The translations under genes and the position numbers were made by a program. A stretch of 64,000 nucleotides of DNA, from assembly GCF_000494755.1 (NCBI RefSeq), contig NC_022657.1, positions 4,440,001 through 4,504,000 of the forward strand, written 5' to 3'. This document shows positions 1-7,848 of the stretch, in pieces. This stretch comes from Amorphoplanes friuliensis DSM 7358 (lineage in GTDB: Bacteria > Actinomycetota > Actinomycetes > Mycobacteriales > Micromonosporaceae). The stretch's first letter is position 1. Each line of letters opens with the position of its first letter. The notes beneath the pieces are model-generated. The model was not told the DNA's origin. It did no database searches and was given only the letters and a program-made list of their open reading frames with translations.

Positions 1-426
1 GGGGCCGGGCAGCTCGCGGCGATCTGGGAGCCGCTCGCGCTCCACCTCGACATCCACGCCGACGCCGAGGAGGAGATCTTCTACCCGCACCTGCTCAAGG
101 AGGCGGGCGGCGAGGACGCGGAGGAGGAGACCGACGACGCGATCGGCGACCACAACAAGATCCGCGACGGCATCGAGGAGGCCCGCAAGCACCCGGTCGG
201 CTCGGACGGGTGGTGGGCCGGTGTGTGGACCGCGCGCAAGGAGAACAGTGAGCACCTCATGGAAGAGGAGGACGAGGTGCTCCCTGACTTCCGCAAGCAC
301 GCGACGCCGCAGCTGAGAGCCGATCTGGCCGTGGAGTGGCTGCGCTTCTTCGCCGATCACCCGCAGGGCGAGGGCCTGGACTTCTCCGACAAGGATCCGA
401 AGAGGTACATCGCCGAGAACAGCTGA
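1..426 (+). CDS. Hemerythrin HHE domain protein (5' end missing)
   Basis: Only the last 141 codons are in the window; the frame is open to base 1 and stops at TGA 424-426. The visible part has the spaced His/Glu pattern of a four-helix hemerythrin domain: HLDIHADAEEEIFYPHLL, then GDHNKIRDG, then NSEHLMEEEDEVLPDF. These His and Glu residues would hold a di-iron centre that binds O2 or NO, or senses oxidants, in the cytosol. No signal peptide or extra domain is visible. The gene ends directly against the convergent SRPBCC gene, with no gap between the stop codons. The family is clear; the ligand is unknown. Confidence 0.85.
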   Translation, partial: GAGQLAAIWEPLALHLDIHADAEEEIFYPHLLKEAGGEDAEEETDDAIGDHNKIRDGIEEARKHPVGSDGWWAGVWTARKENSEHLMEEEDEVLPDFRKHATPQLRADLAVEWLRFFADHPQGEGLDFSDKDPKRYIAENS

Positions 427-1062
427 TCAGGCTCCGCCGGTGTAGGCCGCGTAGCAGCGGTCGGCGCGCTCACGGGCGACCGTGGGGTCGGCGCCGGCCG
501 CGACGGCGGCGTCGGCCCAGGCGTCGGCGCTGAGCCGCAGGAACTGCTTCCCCTCGTCGGTGCCCATCCAGGCGGCCGCGTCCTCGGGCTTCACCGCCGA
601 CTCCGCCGAGGACACGTGCAGGGCCACGCCGAGCAGGATCGAGTCCCAGCCGAGGCCGGCCGCGCCCGGGCCGAACTGCTCCCAGAACTCCGCCTTGGGG
701 TGCCCGGTGTGCTCGAGCTCGAGCCGGGTGCGGTTGTCACCCTCGGGGGTCAGGCGCACCTCGATCCAGCTGACGTCGTCGCCGGCCTCCCAGGTCGCGG
801 CAAATCCCGTGGGCTTCTCGCAGCGCGAGATGGTGCCGCCGGCGTGTCCCTGGAACTGGTAGCGGCCGCCCTGCCGCAGCTCGCCCGAGATCGGGAGGAA
901 CCAGCGCGGGATGCGTTCGGCGCTGGTGACGGCGTCCCACAGGTCGTCGATACCGGTGTCGAAGACCTGGCTCATCGTCGAGACCTGCGCCTCGACGCCT
1001 TCGCGGTCGCGGGTGCTCGTGGACCGGTGCACGGAACTGATCTGCTTCTGCACGTCAGGCAT
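427..1062 (-). CDS. SRPBCC (AHSA1-type) domain protein
   Basis: 211 codons. The central part (about residues 25-150) reads as an Activator-of-Hsp90/START-like helix-grip fold: FDTGIDDLWDAVTSAERIPR, then WFLPISGELRQGGRYQFQG and TRLELEHTGHP. The last 50 residues are an extra helical tail. It is translationally coupled to the upstream ArsR gene: its ATG lies inside the last codons of that gene, an 8-nt overlap. ArsR-SRPBCC pairs are a frequent arrangement in actinobacteria; the SRPBCC partner probably binds a small hydrophobic ligand, but no substrate can be named. No membrane segment or signal peptide is seen. Confidence 0.8.
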   Translation of the reverse strand: MPDVQKQISSVHRSTSTRDREGVEAQVSTMSQVFDTGIDDLWDAVTSAERIPRWFLPISGELRQGGRYQFQGHAGGTISRCEKPTGFAATWEAGDDVSWIEVRLTPEGDNRTRLELEHTGHPKAEFWEQFGPGAAGLGWDSILLGVALHVSSAESAVKPEDAAAWMGTDEGKQFLRLSADAWADAAVAAGADPTVARERADRCYAAYTGGA

Positions 1063-1420
1063 CGGTGTCTCCTTCAGAGTCGTCAGGTGGGTCGAGGCGG
1101 CGCGCGCGTTTGCCCCGGGCCACCTCGGTCGCCAGGGCGGCGAAGTGCGGTGTCCAGAACCGGCGGAACCGGCCCAGCCAGGCGTCGGCCTCGCGCAGGG
1201 CGGTGTCGTCGACCGTGTAGAGCCGGCGGGCGCCGTCCGGGCGCACCGTGGCGAAGCCGTTGTCCCGCAGCACCTTGAGGTGCTGGGAGACGGCCGGCTG
1301 CGAGATGCCGAACTCGGCCCGGATCACGTCGGTGACAGCACCGGACGGCTGCTCGCCCTCGGCGAGCAGCTCCAGGATCCGCCGGCGCACCGGGTCGCCG
1401 AGCACATCGAACGCATGCAC
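1055..1420 (-). CDS. ArsR-family winged-helix repressor
   Basis: About 121 aa. The start of the protein, MHAFDVLGDPVRRRILELL, and the helix-turn-helix segment FGISQPAVSQHLKVLRDNGF are typical ArsR. It has no paired Cys metal-site motif in the recognition helix, so it is not obviously metal-sensing. I prefer GTG at 1420 because the upstream GTG at 1429 sits directly against a TGATAA -10-like box, which makes a leaderless mRNA starting near 1420 likely. It is the first gene of a two-gene operon with the SRPBCC protein, and a perfect palindrome upstream (1444-1453) is a good autoregulatory site. Confidence 0.85.
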   Translation of the reverse strand: MHAFDVLGDPVRRRILELLAEGEQPSGAVTDVIRAEFGISQPAVSQHLKVLRDNGFATVRPDGARRLYTVDDTALREADAWLGRFRRFWTPHFAALATEVARGKRARRLDPPDDSEGDTDA

Positions 1421-1429
1421 GGCACGCAC

Positions 1430-1453
1430 GTTATCAGAGTCAACTTATATAAG
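1430..1453 (-). promoter_or_regulatory. Promoter and operator of the ArsR-SRPBCC operon
   Basis: On the minus strand, TTGGCT is followed 16 nt later by GATAAC (1435-1430), a plausible -35/-10 pair. Between them lies CTTATATAAG (1444-1453), a perfect 10-bp palindrome and one of the few AT-rich stretches here. This fits an ArsR dimer site that blocks RNA polymerase. Assignment to this ArsR is inference from position. Confidence 0.55.
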
Positions 1454-1504
1454 CCAAGCCTTAAACCCGTACGCGGTGAGCGCCGCTCCTGCCATGCTGC
1501 TGAG

Positions 1505-2224
1505 GTGCGGCTTCTCGGGGCAGTCCTGGTCCTGTGCCTGGTGGCGGGCTGTGGGAGCGAGCCGGCCCCGATAACCCCAACCGCCTTGCCGCGGGCGTCA
1601 CTCGGACCGTGGGGAGCTCCGGCACCGCCCACCGTTCCGCCGGCATCGGCATCGGCCACGAAATCGCCGCGGCCCACCGCCCGGCCCACCAGTGGCGGGT
1701 GGGAGATCACCGTCTACTACACGGCGGTGGAGGAGCTGCACGACGGCGAAGGAGAGTCCGTCACCGGCTGCCGCGGCCTCGACTGCGCGCACGGCGACGC
1801 CGACCTGGGCGAATACCCGGCCGGCTTCGTCGAGGCGGTCGAGTCCGAGGGCACCGGGCGTACGGCGGACGGCAGGTACCTGAACTGGTCGTACGACATC
1901 GGATACTGGCTCGACACCGCACCCCGCGACACCGCGGGCCGCCGCCTCGAACCGTTCGTCTCCGCCGCCGCTGATCCCGGGGTGCTGCCCCGCGGCACGA
2001 CCTTCCGGATCGCCGGCTGCGGGCGCACCGAGGACGGCGGCCGGCCGCATGCGACCGTGTGCGCGGCGCTGCGGGACGGGCGCTGGAAGGTGACCGACGA
2101 GTTCACGCCGGGGCTGGGCGGCAGCAGGCACCTCGACCTCTACATCGGCGAGGAGACCGGGCGGGACTTCACCAGCTCGGCCTGGTACCTCTCCCTCGTC
2201 GGGGTCTCCCTGCTGAAGACCTAG
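1505..2224 (+). CDS. Lipoprotein with 3D/RlpA-like double-psi barrel domain
   Basis: 239 aa from GTG 1505. The start gives VRLLGAVLVLCLVAGCGSEP, a lipoprotein signal with lipobox LVAGC, so the product should be anchored outside the membrane. A Pro/Thr/Ser-rich linker follows (about residues 22-62). The C-terminal domain (about 63-239) contains AADPGVLPRGTTFRIAGCG and later SRHLDLYIGEE, the layout of the 3D (Asp-Asp-Asp) / double-psi barrel seen in RlpA- and MltA-type wall proteins, and has several Cys that could form disulfides. A cell-wall role is inferred. The stop overlaps the convergent DUF2277 gene stop within the palindrome CTAG. Confidence 0.6.
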   Translation: MRLLGAVLVLCLVAGCGSEPAPITPTALPRASLGPWGAPAPPTVPPASASATKSPRPTARPTSGGWEITVYYTAVEELHDGEGESVTGCRGLDCAHGDADLGEYPAGFVEAVESEGTGRTADGRYLNWSYDIGYWLDTAPRDTAGRRLEPFVSAAADPGVLPRGTTFRIAGCGRTEDGGRPHATVCAALRDGRWKVTDEFTPGLGGSRHLDLYIGEETGRDFTSSAWYLSLVGVSLLKT

Positions 2225-2490
2225 GAGGCGTAGCGCTGGGCGGCGCGTTCCTTGGCCTTGGCCGCCTCGATCTCGCGGTCCTTGGGCGGGGCCGTCGTCA
2301 CGAGCGCCTCGAGCAGCTCGGCGGTCGCCGCCGCGACGGCGGCGACCGCACGGTCGAAGGCCTCCTGGTTACGCTGCGACGGTTTGGTCGACCCGGCGAC
2401 CTTGCGCACGTACTGCAGGGCGGCGGCCTGGACCTCGTCGGGCGTGGCCGGCGGCTCGAAGTTGTGCAGCTGGCGAATGTTTCGGCACAT
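2221..2490 (-). CDS. DUF2277 family small protein
   Basis: 89 aa. The N-terminus MCRNIRQLHNFEPPATPDEV with the conserved Cys-Arg-Asn-Ile start and the following helix AAALQYVRKVAGSTKPSQRN match the DUF2277 family, small cytosolic proteins of unknown function common in actinobacteria. The C-terminus is a charged helix. No signal peptide. It lies between the convergent lipoprotein gene and a co-directional secreted protein gene, only 9 nt downstream of the latter. Nothing in the context gives a role. Confidence 0.8.
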   Translation of the reverse strand: MCRNIRQLHNFEPPATPDEVQAAALQYVRKVAGSTKPSQRNQEAFDRAVAAVAAATAELLEALVTTAPPKDREIEAAKAKERAAQRYAS

Positions 2491-2499
2491 CCATCGAGC

Positions 2500-3000
2500 T
2501 TAGACCTGCGGCGGGAGCCATTCCACGGCCCGGAAGTTCCCGCTCTCGACGGTTTCGAAGGGTGCCGCGCTCACACACTTCGGGACCGACTCGGTGTTGC
2601 CCGGGTCGAGCACCCAGCTGTATCCGACGCGGTCGTGACGGCCGTGGTCGTAGACCGAGAAGCCCCGCCGCACACCGACGAATTCCGGGAAGCTGCTCGC
2701 GGTGATCACGCCGGTCGCCACCGCGACCGGGCCGCCGACGATCAGGCAGTCGATGGTCCCGGAGAACCAGCCGCCCTCGTCGCCGAGGTAGTGGTCGATG
2801 CGGAAGGTGCCGCGGGCGTCCGGCCCGAGCCCGTGGGCGTCGAACCGGAACCGGATGTCGTCACCCGCCTTGCGGTAGAGCTTGGCGCTGCCGGTCAGGC
2901 TCGGCTCGGTCGGCTGCGGGCGGGCCGCGGTCGCCGCCCCGCCCGAGCTGATCAGAACTGCCGCCGCGGCGGTCAGGGCCAGGAATGCTCGCTTGATCAT
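2500..3000 (-). CDS. Secreted protein of unknown function
   Basis: 166 aa with a classical Sec signal: MIKRAFLALTAAAAVLISSG, then an AxA cleavage region (GGAATAA). A strong Shine-Dalgarno (GGAGGA) precedes the ATG. The mature part has alternating beta-strand-like stretches (YRKAGDDIRFRFDAHG, GTFRIDHYLGDEGGWFSGTI) and two Cys that could form a disulfide. I do not recognise the family. It lies directly downstream of the two-component system on the same strand, but a hairpin separates them, so it is probably a separate unit. Confidence 0.65.
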   Translation of the reverse strand: MIKRAFLALTAAAAVLISSGGAATAARPQPTEPSLTGSAKLYRKAGDDIRFRFDAHGLGPDARGTFRIDHYLGDEGGWFSGTIDCLIVGGPVAVATGVITASSFPEFVGVRRGFSVYDHGRHDRVGYSWVLDPGNTESVPKCVSAAPFETVESGNFRAVEWLPPQV

Positions 3001-3083
3001 GATGTCCTCCGTGTGTAGCGCTGCTGACAGGAATCAGCCTGTCCGCCCCGGAGACCGTGCGACTCCCGCCCGCGTGGGAACCC

Positions 3084-3105
3084 GACTCCCTCTCAGGAGG
3101 GAGTC
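3084..3105 (-). terminator. Hairpin overlapping the response-regulator stop codon
   Basis: GACTCCCTC (3084-3092) and GAGGGAGTC (3097-3105) form a perfect 9-bp stem with a 4-nt loop. The stop codon of the response regulator (3095-3093) lies inside it. There is no U-run, which is usual for actinobacterial terminators. A second weaker hairpin (3026-3043, GACAGG/CCTGTC) follows before the next gene. Confidence 0.6.
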
Positions 3106-3743
3106 ACGAAGCCCGACTCGTACGCGGCGATCACCGCCTGCGTCCGGTCCCGCGCGCCGAGCTTCGCCAGCACGTTCCCGACGTGCGTCTTGACCGTCTC
3201 GACGCCGACCACCAGCCGCCCGGCGATCTCGGCGTTGGACAGGCCCTCCGCCATCAGCCGCAGCACCTCGGCCTCGCGTTCGGTCAGGTTCGCCGGTGGT
3301 GTCCGCTGCCCGTACGCGGTCGCGAGCCGCCGCACGGCCGCCGGGAACAGCAGCGACTCACCGGCCGCGACGACCCGGATCGCCGCCAGCACCTCGGCCG
3401 GACGGGCCCGCTTGAGCAGGAAGCCGCTGGCACCGGCCCGGAGCGCCGCGTACACGTACTCGTCGTTCTCGAAGGTGGTGACGACCAGGATCCGGGGCGG
3501 GCGCGCCGAGGTGGCCAGGGCGTGCCGGGTGGCCTGGAGGCCGTCGATCGCGGGCATGCGGACGTCCATCAGCACCACGTCGGGCCTGGTTCGGGCCAGC
3601 AGGGGAGGCACCTCGGCGCCGTCGGCCGCCTCGCCGACCACCGTCAGGTCCGGCGCGGTGGAGATGATCGCGGCCAGCCCGATGCGGACGAGTTCGTCGT
3701 CGTCCACGATCGCCACCCGGACGGGCTCGGGCACGCCGCTCAC
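3093..3743 (-). CDS. NarL/FixJ-type response regulator
   Basis: 216 aa from GTG 3743, which overlaps the kinase stop as GTGA. The receiver domain has the acidic pair in VAIVDDDELVRIG and the phospho-acceptor Asp60 in VLMDVRMP, plus the conserved Lys in FLLKRARPAEVLAAI. The C-terminal LuxR-type helix-turn-helix is NLTEREAEVLRLMAEGLSN followed by VGVETVKTHVGNVLAKLG. It is the cognate partner of the adjacent histidine kinase. The gene ends within a terminator-like hairpin. The stimulus and target genes are not evident from the neighbours. Confidence 0.93.
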   Translation of the reverse strand: MSGVPEPVRVAIVDDDELVRIGLAAIISTAPDLTVVGEAADGAEVPPLLARTRPDVVLMDVRMPAIDGLQATRHALATSARPPRILVVTTFENDEYVYAALRAGASGFLLKRARPAEVLAAIRVVAAGESLLFPAAVRRLATAYGQRTPPANLTEREAEVLRLMAEGLSNAEIAGRLVVGVETVKTHVGNVLAKLGARDRTQAVIAAYESGFVTPS

Positions 3744-4876
3744 CAGTGCAGCTCCGCCCGGACGCGCCACTGGTCGCCGTCCGGGCCGGCGGTGAGGTCG
3801 CCGCCGAGCAGGGTGACACGTTCCCGCATCCCGGCCAGCCCGCGACCGCGGAGGGTGTTGCGGACCTCCACGACCAGGCTCGTGCCGGCGGCCGTGACGT
3901 CGAGGCTGACCGGCGTCGCACCCGCGTGCCGCAGCGCGTTGGTCAGGGCCTCCTGCACGATCCGGTACGCCTCCTGCGACAGCGCCGGCGGCACGGCGAG
4001 CAACGGGCCCGCCGTGGCCAGCCCGGCACCCGTACGGTGGGCCAGCGCGGCGAGATCACCCAGGTCGGGCCGGGTGCCGTCCGGCTCGGAGGGCAGGTCG
4101 TCGCGCAGCACCCCGAGAACGCGGTCGAGGTCCTCCATCGCCGCCCGGCCCGTCTCCTCGATCGCGGTCAGGGCCCGCGCGACGAAGGCCGGGTCGGTGG
4201 CGAGCAACTGCCCGGCTGCCCCCGCCTGCAGCACGGCGACGGTGAGCGCGTGCCCGACCGAGTCGTGCAGGTCGCGGGCCAGCCGGTTGCGTTCGGCGAG
4301 GCGGCGCGCCTCGGCCTCGAGGGCGGCGACACGCTCGTCGGCCGACGGCCCCAGCAGGACCGGTGCCATCAGCCGGGCCAGGGCGCCCAGCCCGGCGACG
4401 GCATAGACCGTCGCGACCAGGACGGCGACGCTGAGAGCGGCCGGACCGGCCGCCGCCCAGCCCGTGCGGGTCGTCACGAGCACCGCGGCCGTCGGGACCA
4501 CCACGAACAGTGCCAGGCCGACACCACCGCCGACCGTCAGGTGCACCGCGAACCACAGCGCCGCCCGCAGCCGCGCCTCGGCCGAGATGCGTTCCGGTGG
4601 TTCGGGCAGGTCGACGTCGAGCAGGCCGCGCACAGCGGCGATCTCCAGGCTCCGCGCGCCGCGCAGCAACGGCGGCACCAGCCCGATGGCCGCGGCCACG
4701 ATCGTCATCGGCACGACGACGGCGAGCGGCGTCCCACCGTCCCGCACCTGCCGGGCGAGACCCACGGCGACCAGCCCGTACGGCAGCAGCAGCGCCCCAC
4801 CGAGCAGCAGGAACGCACCGCGGCGGTAGGTGGCGCCGCGGATCGGCGCCCGCAGACCGCGCACCACTGTGGACAT
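3740..4876 (-). CDS. Sensor histidine kinase, HisKA_3 type
   Basis: 378 aa. The N-terminal half has several hydrophobic segments (GAFLLLGGALLLPYGLVAVG, TPLAVVVPMTIVAAAIGLV and two or three more to about residue 165), so it is an integral membrane sensor with little extracytoplasmic sequence. The phospho-acceptor is His204 in LARDLHDSVGHALT. The ATPase domain has EALTNALRHAG and GRGLAGMRERVTLLGG. It shares an operon with the response regulator. A TATCGT box 7 nt upstream of the ATG suggests a leaderless transcript. This architecture resembles DesK/LiaS-like actinobacterial kinases; the signal is unknown. Confidence 0.92.
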   Translation of the reverse strand: MSTVVRGLRAPIRGATYRRGAFLLLGGALLLPYGLVAVGLARQVRDGGTPLAVVVPMTIVAAAIGLVPPLLRGARSLEIAAVRGLLDVDLPEPPERISAEARLRAALWFAVHLTVGGGVGLALFVVVPTAAVLVTTRTGWAAAGPAALSVAVLVATVYAVAGLGALARLMAPVLLGPSADERVAALEAEARRLAERNRLARDLHDSVGHALTVAVLQAGAAGQLLATDPAFVARALTAIEETGRAAMEDLDRVLGVLRDDLPSEPDGTRPDLGDLAALAHRTGAGLATAGPLLAVPPALSQEAYRIVQEALTNALRHAGATPVSLDVTAAGTSLVVEVRNTLRGRGLAGMRERVTLLGGDLTAGPDGDQWRVRAELHW

Positions 4877-4883
4877 GCGGGCG

Positions 4884-4952
4884 ACGATAGCCTGCCGGCG
4901 AAATGCCCGGGTTGTGAGCCGGTTGGGGTCACGCGGCCGCTCCGGCTAGGTT
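4884..4952. promoter_or_regulatory. Divergent leaderless promoters, kinase and glycosyltransferase
   Basis: On the minus strand TATCGT (4889-4884) lies 7 nt before the kinase ATG at 4876. On the plus strand TTGGGG (4923-4928) and TAGGTT (4947-4952) are 18 nt apart and end 6 nt before the GTG at 4959. Both genes lack a Shine-Dalgarno, so both mRNAs probably start at or next to the start codon. Confidence 0.55.
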
Positions 4953-4958
4953 CTCGGG

Positions 4959-6581
4959 GTGACCGTGGACCTCGAGGAGACGCCGACCACCGACACGCCG
5001 CCGCCGTCACGGCGCCGGCCGCGCTGGCTCGTCCCGCTGCTGGTCCTGGTGCTGCTCGGTCAGATGGCGGCCGCCATGGTGGTCACCGCGGTGCAGCAGA
5101 CCCCGACGATCGACGAACCCGTGTACGTCGGCACGGCCGTCACCTATCTCGAGCAGCGCAGCCTCCGCTACAACCCGGAGCACCCGCCGCTGGGCAAGCT
5201 GATCATCGCCGCCGGTCTGGCATTCGCGGACCCGCAGCTCGATCCGGCGTTCCGCGGCAACCAGTCCGAGCTCGGCCGGCACGTGCTCTACGAGGCCGGC
5301 AACGACCCGTACGAGCTGATGTTCCTGGCCCGGCTCCCGATGATCATCCTGACGCTGCTGTTCGGCCTGGTGGTGTTCGCGTTCGCCCGTGACCTCACCG
5401 GCCCGGCCGGCGGGCTCGTCGCCCTCGCCCTGTACGCGTTCTCACCCGACGTGATCACGCACGGTTCGCTGGCCACGCTCGACGTGCCGGCGATCGGCTT
5501 CCTGCTGACCGCGGTCTGGCTGGCGTGGCGGGCGCGTTCCCGGCCGTACCTGTATCTGCCGCTGGCCGGGGTGGCCCTCGGTGCCGCTCTGGCCACCCGG
5601 ATGAGTGTGCTGCCCGCCGTGCCGGTGCTGATGCTGCTGGCCTTCCTCGCGCTGAAGCGGTGGCGGGGTGTCGCCGCCGCGGCCGGAGTCACCGTCATCG
5701 CGTTCGTGGTGGTCTGGGTGGTCTATCTGGCCGTCGACCCGCGGCTGACCTGGATCGAGCCGACCGGGATGACACCGGTGCACGGTCTGCGGGGGCTGCT
5801 GGTCGACTGGCTGCCGGTGCCGGAGCCCTACCGCGACGGCATGCGGATCCAGTTCGCCTTCGAGGACAACACGTTCACCGGCTTCCTGTTCGGGCGGCTC
5901 TACCAGGGCGGGCTCTGGTACTACCTGCCGGCGGCGCTGCTGGTGAAGACGCCGATCGGGATGCTGCTGCTGTGGCTGGGCGGGACCGTCGCGATGCTGG
6001 CCACGCCGCGCCTGCGGGTCGCGGCGCTCTACCTGGTGCTGCCCGCCGGTCTGCTCTTCGCTGTCGCGATGACCGGCGCCCGCGACTTCGGCACCCGGTA
6101 CGCGATCTTCATGCCGATCTTCGGTGCCGTGGTCGCGGCAGCCGTCGTGACGGTCCGGTGGCGCTGGGCGCAGATCACCACGGCGGTGCTGGTCCTTTTC
6201 GTGGCGGTCAGTTCGCTGCGCACGTTCCCGTACTACCTGCCGTACTCGAACGAGGCGTTCGGCGGCCCGTCGCAGACCCACCTGCGACTGCATGACTCGA
6301 ACGTCGACTGGGGTCAGGACCTCGGCCGGCTCGCGGACCGCCTGCGGGAGCGGTACCCCGGAGAGCGGGTCTGGCTCGTCTACAAGGGCGCGGGGGTGCC
6401 GTCCGCGTACGGCATCGAGGCGGCGAACCCGCTGGCTGTCCCCGAGTCCGAGGTCCGCGGCCTGCTCGTGGTGTCGGACAGTGCCCAGGCCAAGGCCACG
6501 GGCCGGCTGAAGAAGCTCATAGCCGGCAGCGGCGAGCCGATCGACGACGTCGGTCATTCGATGACCGTCTATCGCCGCTGA
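4959..6581 (+). CDS. GT39-like membrane glycosyltransferase (GT-C fold)
   Basis: 540 aa. A short cytosolic start is followed by a first membrane helix (LVPLLVLVLLGQMAAAMVVT) and then TIDEPVYVGTAVTYL, the acidic Asp-Glu motif just outside TM1 that GT-C enzymes use for catalysis. RYNPEHPPLGKLI is the matching second motif. About ten more hydrophobic helices follow to residue 440. The C-terminal soluble part has DSNVDWGQDLGRL, typical of actinobacterial relatives of ArnT/PMT. It should transfer a sugar from a polyprenyl-phosphate carrier to an acceptor on the outer face; donor and acceptor are not known. It stands alone, with its own leaderless promoter. Confidence 0.8.
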   Translation: MTVDLEETPTTDTPPPSRRRPRWLVPLLVLVLLGQMAAAMVVTAVQQTPTIDEPVYVGTAVTYLEQRSLRYNPEHPPLGKLIIAAGLAFADPQLDPAFRGNQSELGRHVLYEAGNDPYELMFLARLPMIILTLLFGLVVFAFARDLTGPAGGLVALALYAFSPDVITHGSLATLDVPAIGFLLTAVWLAWRARSRPYLYLPLAGVALGAALATRMSVLPAVPVLMLLAFLALKRWRGVAAAAGVTVIAFVVVWVVYLAVDPRLTWIEPTGMTPVHGLRGLLVDWLPVPEPYRDGMRIQFAFEDNTFTGFLFGRLYQGGLWYYLPAALLVKTPIGMLLLWLGGTVAMLATPRLRVAALYLVLPAGLLFAVAMTGARDFGTRYAIFMPIFGAVVAAAVVTVRWRWAQITTAVLVLFVAVSSLRTFPYYLPYSNEAFGGPSQTHLRLHDSNVDWGQDLGRLADRLRERYPGERVWLVYKGAGVPSAYGIEAANPLAVPESEVRGLLVVSDSAQAKATGRLKKLIAGSGEPIDDVGHSMTVYRR

Positions 6582-6594
6582 CGATCTTTCCGAT

Positions 6595-6631
6595 AAGTCC
6601 GGGAAGGACTTTCGTCCGAGAAGACGAAAGT
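6595..6631 (+). terminator. Two overlapping hairpins after the glycosyltransferase
   Basis: AAGTCC/GGACTT (6595-6600 with 6606-6611) and ACTTTCGTC/GACGAAAGT (6608-6616 with 6623-6631) share the bases ACTT, so only one can form at a time. The second, a 9-bp stem with a 6-nt loop, is the better terminator candidate, 27 nt after the stop. The rest of the 150-nt gap holds the Shine-Dalgarno of the next gene and nothing else I recognise. Confidence 0.45.
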
Positions 6632-6731
6632 TCGGTACTTGCTGGCGAAACAAATGCCTCCTGCATCGAAGCTGTGTCCATCGGTAACGGGGACGACACA
6701 GGGAAGTCACATTCGGTGGAGGGAACACCCC

Positions 6732-7841
6732 ATGGACAAGATCTCGGACGGCACGCCGCTGGACGCGGCCACCCGTCGCCGGCTCACGCGGCGCGGCATC
6801 CTGATGGCTTCGGCGGGCGCGGCAGCCGCGCTCGGCGCCGCCGGGATGAACGTGCTCCAGACCGACGCCCCCGCGGTCGCCGGCCGGGAGCTGCACCCGG
6901 AGCCGCTGATCCCGGGCCGTAACCGCGGCATCATTCTCTACAGCGTCCGCGACCGGATCGCCGCTGCGCCGGACAGCAGTGGCGTCCCGTACGGCTTCGA
7001 GCGTGTCCTCGCCCGGCTCGCCGAGCTCGGGTACAAGGAGATCGAGTTCGCGGGGTACAACCAGAGCACCGAGATCCTCGGCCGGCAGATCACCCCCGCG
7101 GAGATCCGCAAGATCCTCGACGACAACGGCCTGGTCGCCAACGGCACCCACGCGCAGATCAACGCGGCGACGTTCGAGCAGCAGATGGACATCGCGCAGA
7201 CGCTGGGCATGCGCAACATCGGCACGGGCAGCGACCCGGCCAACAGCAGCTACACGGCCGACTGGGACGCCGCCGCGGACCTCTGGAACGACCTCGGGCG
7301 CCGCGCCCGGGCGCGGGGGCTGCGGCTCTACACGCACAACCACGACACCGCGTACTCGTTCCTGCTCGACAGCGGCCCGCTCGATGCCGCCGGCAAGCCG
7401 ACCCGGTCGTCCGGCACGCGCCGGCTCGAGTACTTCTTCCGGAAGACCGACCCGCGGTACGTGTTCTTCGAGCTGGACATCTACTGGGCGTACGTCGCGC
7501 GCTTCAAGCACCAGAAGTACGTCGACCGCGGTGGTGTGGAGCGTACCGACCTCTTCGACCCGATCCTGAACGTCACGTCGCGCAGCAAGCGGTTCCCGCT
7601 CTTCCACGCCAAGGACGGCGACCGGGACAGCGCCCAGGCCAACGGCTACGTGATGACCCCGCTGGGCGAGGGCGACATCAACTTCCAGCAGTTCTTCGCC
7701 ACCATCGGCGACCCGGAGTACCGCCACGCCAACTGGGAGCAGGACACGGCTCCGGGTGGTGCGGCCAACCCGGCGCAGTCCCTGGACTTCGCGGCTCTGT
7801 CGTACCGCAACATGGCGGACCTGACGATCTACCAGCGCTGA
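6732..7841 (+). CDS. Tat-exported sugar phosphate isomerase/epimerase-like protein
   Basis: 369 aa from ATG 6732, preceded by GGTGGAGGGAA as ribosome site. The N-terminus has a Tat signal: TRRRLTRRGILMASAGAA followed by a hydrophobic stretch and AVAG. The mature part is an AP-endonuclease-2/xylose-isomerase-like TIM barrel: LAELGYKEIEFAGYN, ANGTHAQIN, LYTHNHDTAYSF, YVFFELDIYWAYVA and FPLFHAKDGDRD supply the His, Glu and Asp expected at the metal site. Folding with a metal before export is consistent with use of the Tat route. Extracytoplasmic members of this family are common in actinobacteria, but their substrates are mostly unknown. It is monocistronic, convergent with the nitronate monooxygenase gene. 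Confidence 0.8.
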   Translation: MDKISDGTPLDAATRRRLTRRGILMASAGAAAALGAAGMNVLQTDAPAVAGRELHPEPLIPGRNRGIILYSVRDRIAAAPDSSGVPYGFERVLARLAELGYKEIEFAGYNQSTEILGRQITPAEIRKILDDNGLVANGTHAQINAATFEQQMDIAQTLGMRNIGTGSDPANSSYTADWDAAADLWNDLGRRARARGLRLYTHNHDTAYSFLLDSGPLDAAGKPTRSSGTRRLEYFFRKTDPRYVFFELDIYWAYVARFKHQKYVDRGGVERTDLFDPILNVTSRSKRFPLFHAKDGDRDSAQANGYVMTPLGEGDINFQQFFATIGDPEYRHANWEQDTAPGGAANPAQSLDFAALSYRNMADLTIYQR

Positions 7842-7848
7842 GATCCGG

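Noticed and set aside
2221-2224. Shared stop codons in CTAG between convergent genes
   Set aside because: A neat four-base overlap, repeated in kind at 49059-49062, but expected in a compact genome and without functional meaning.
5442-7727. Long antisense open frame across the glycosyltransferase and isomerase genes
   Set aside because: Arg/Pro/Gly/His-rich sequence without domains; a by-product of GC-rich codon bias opposite well-supported genes.
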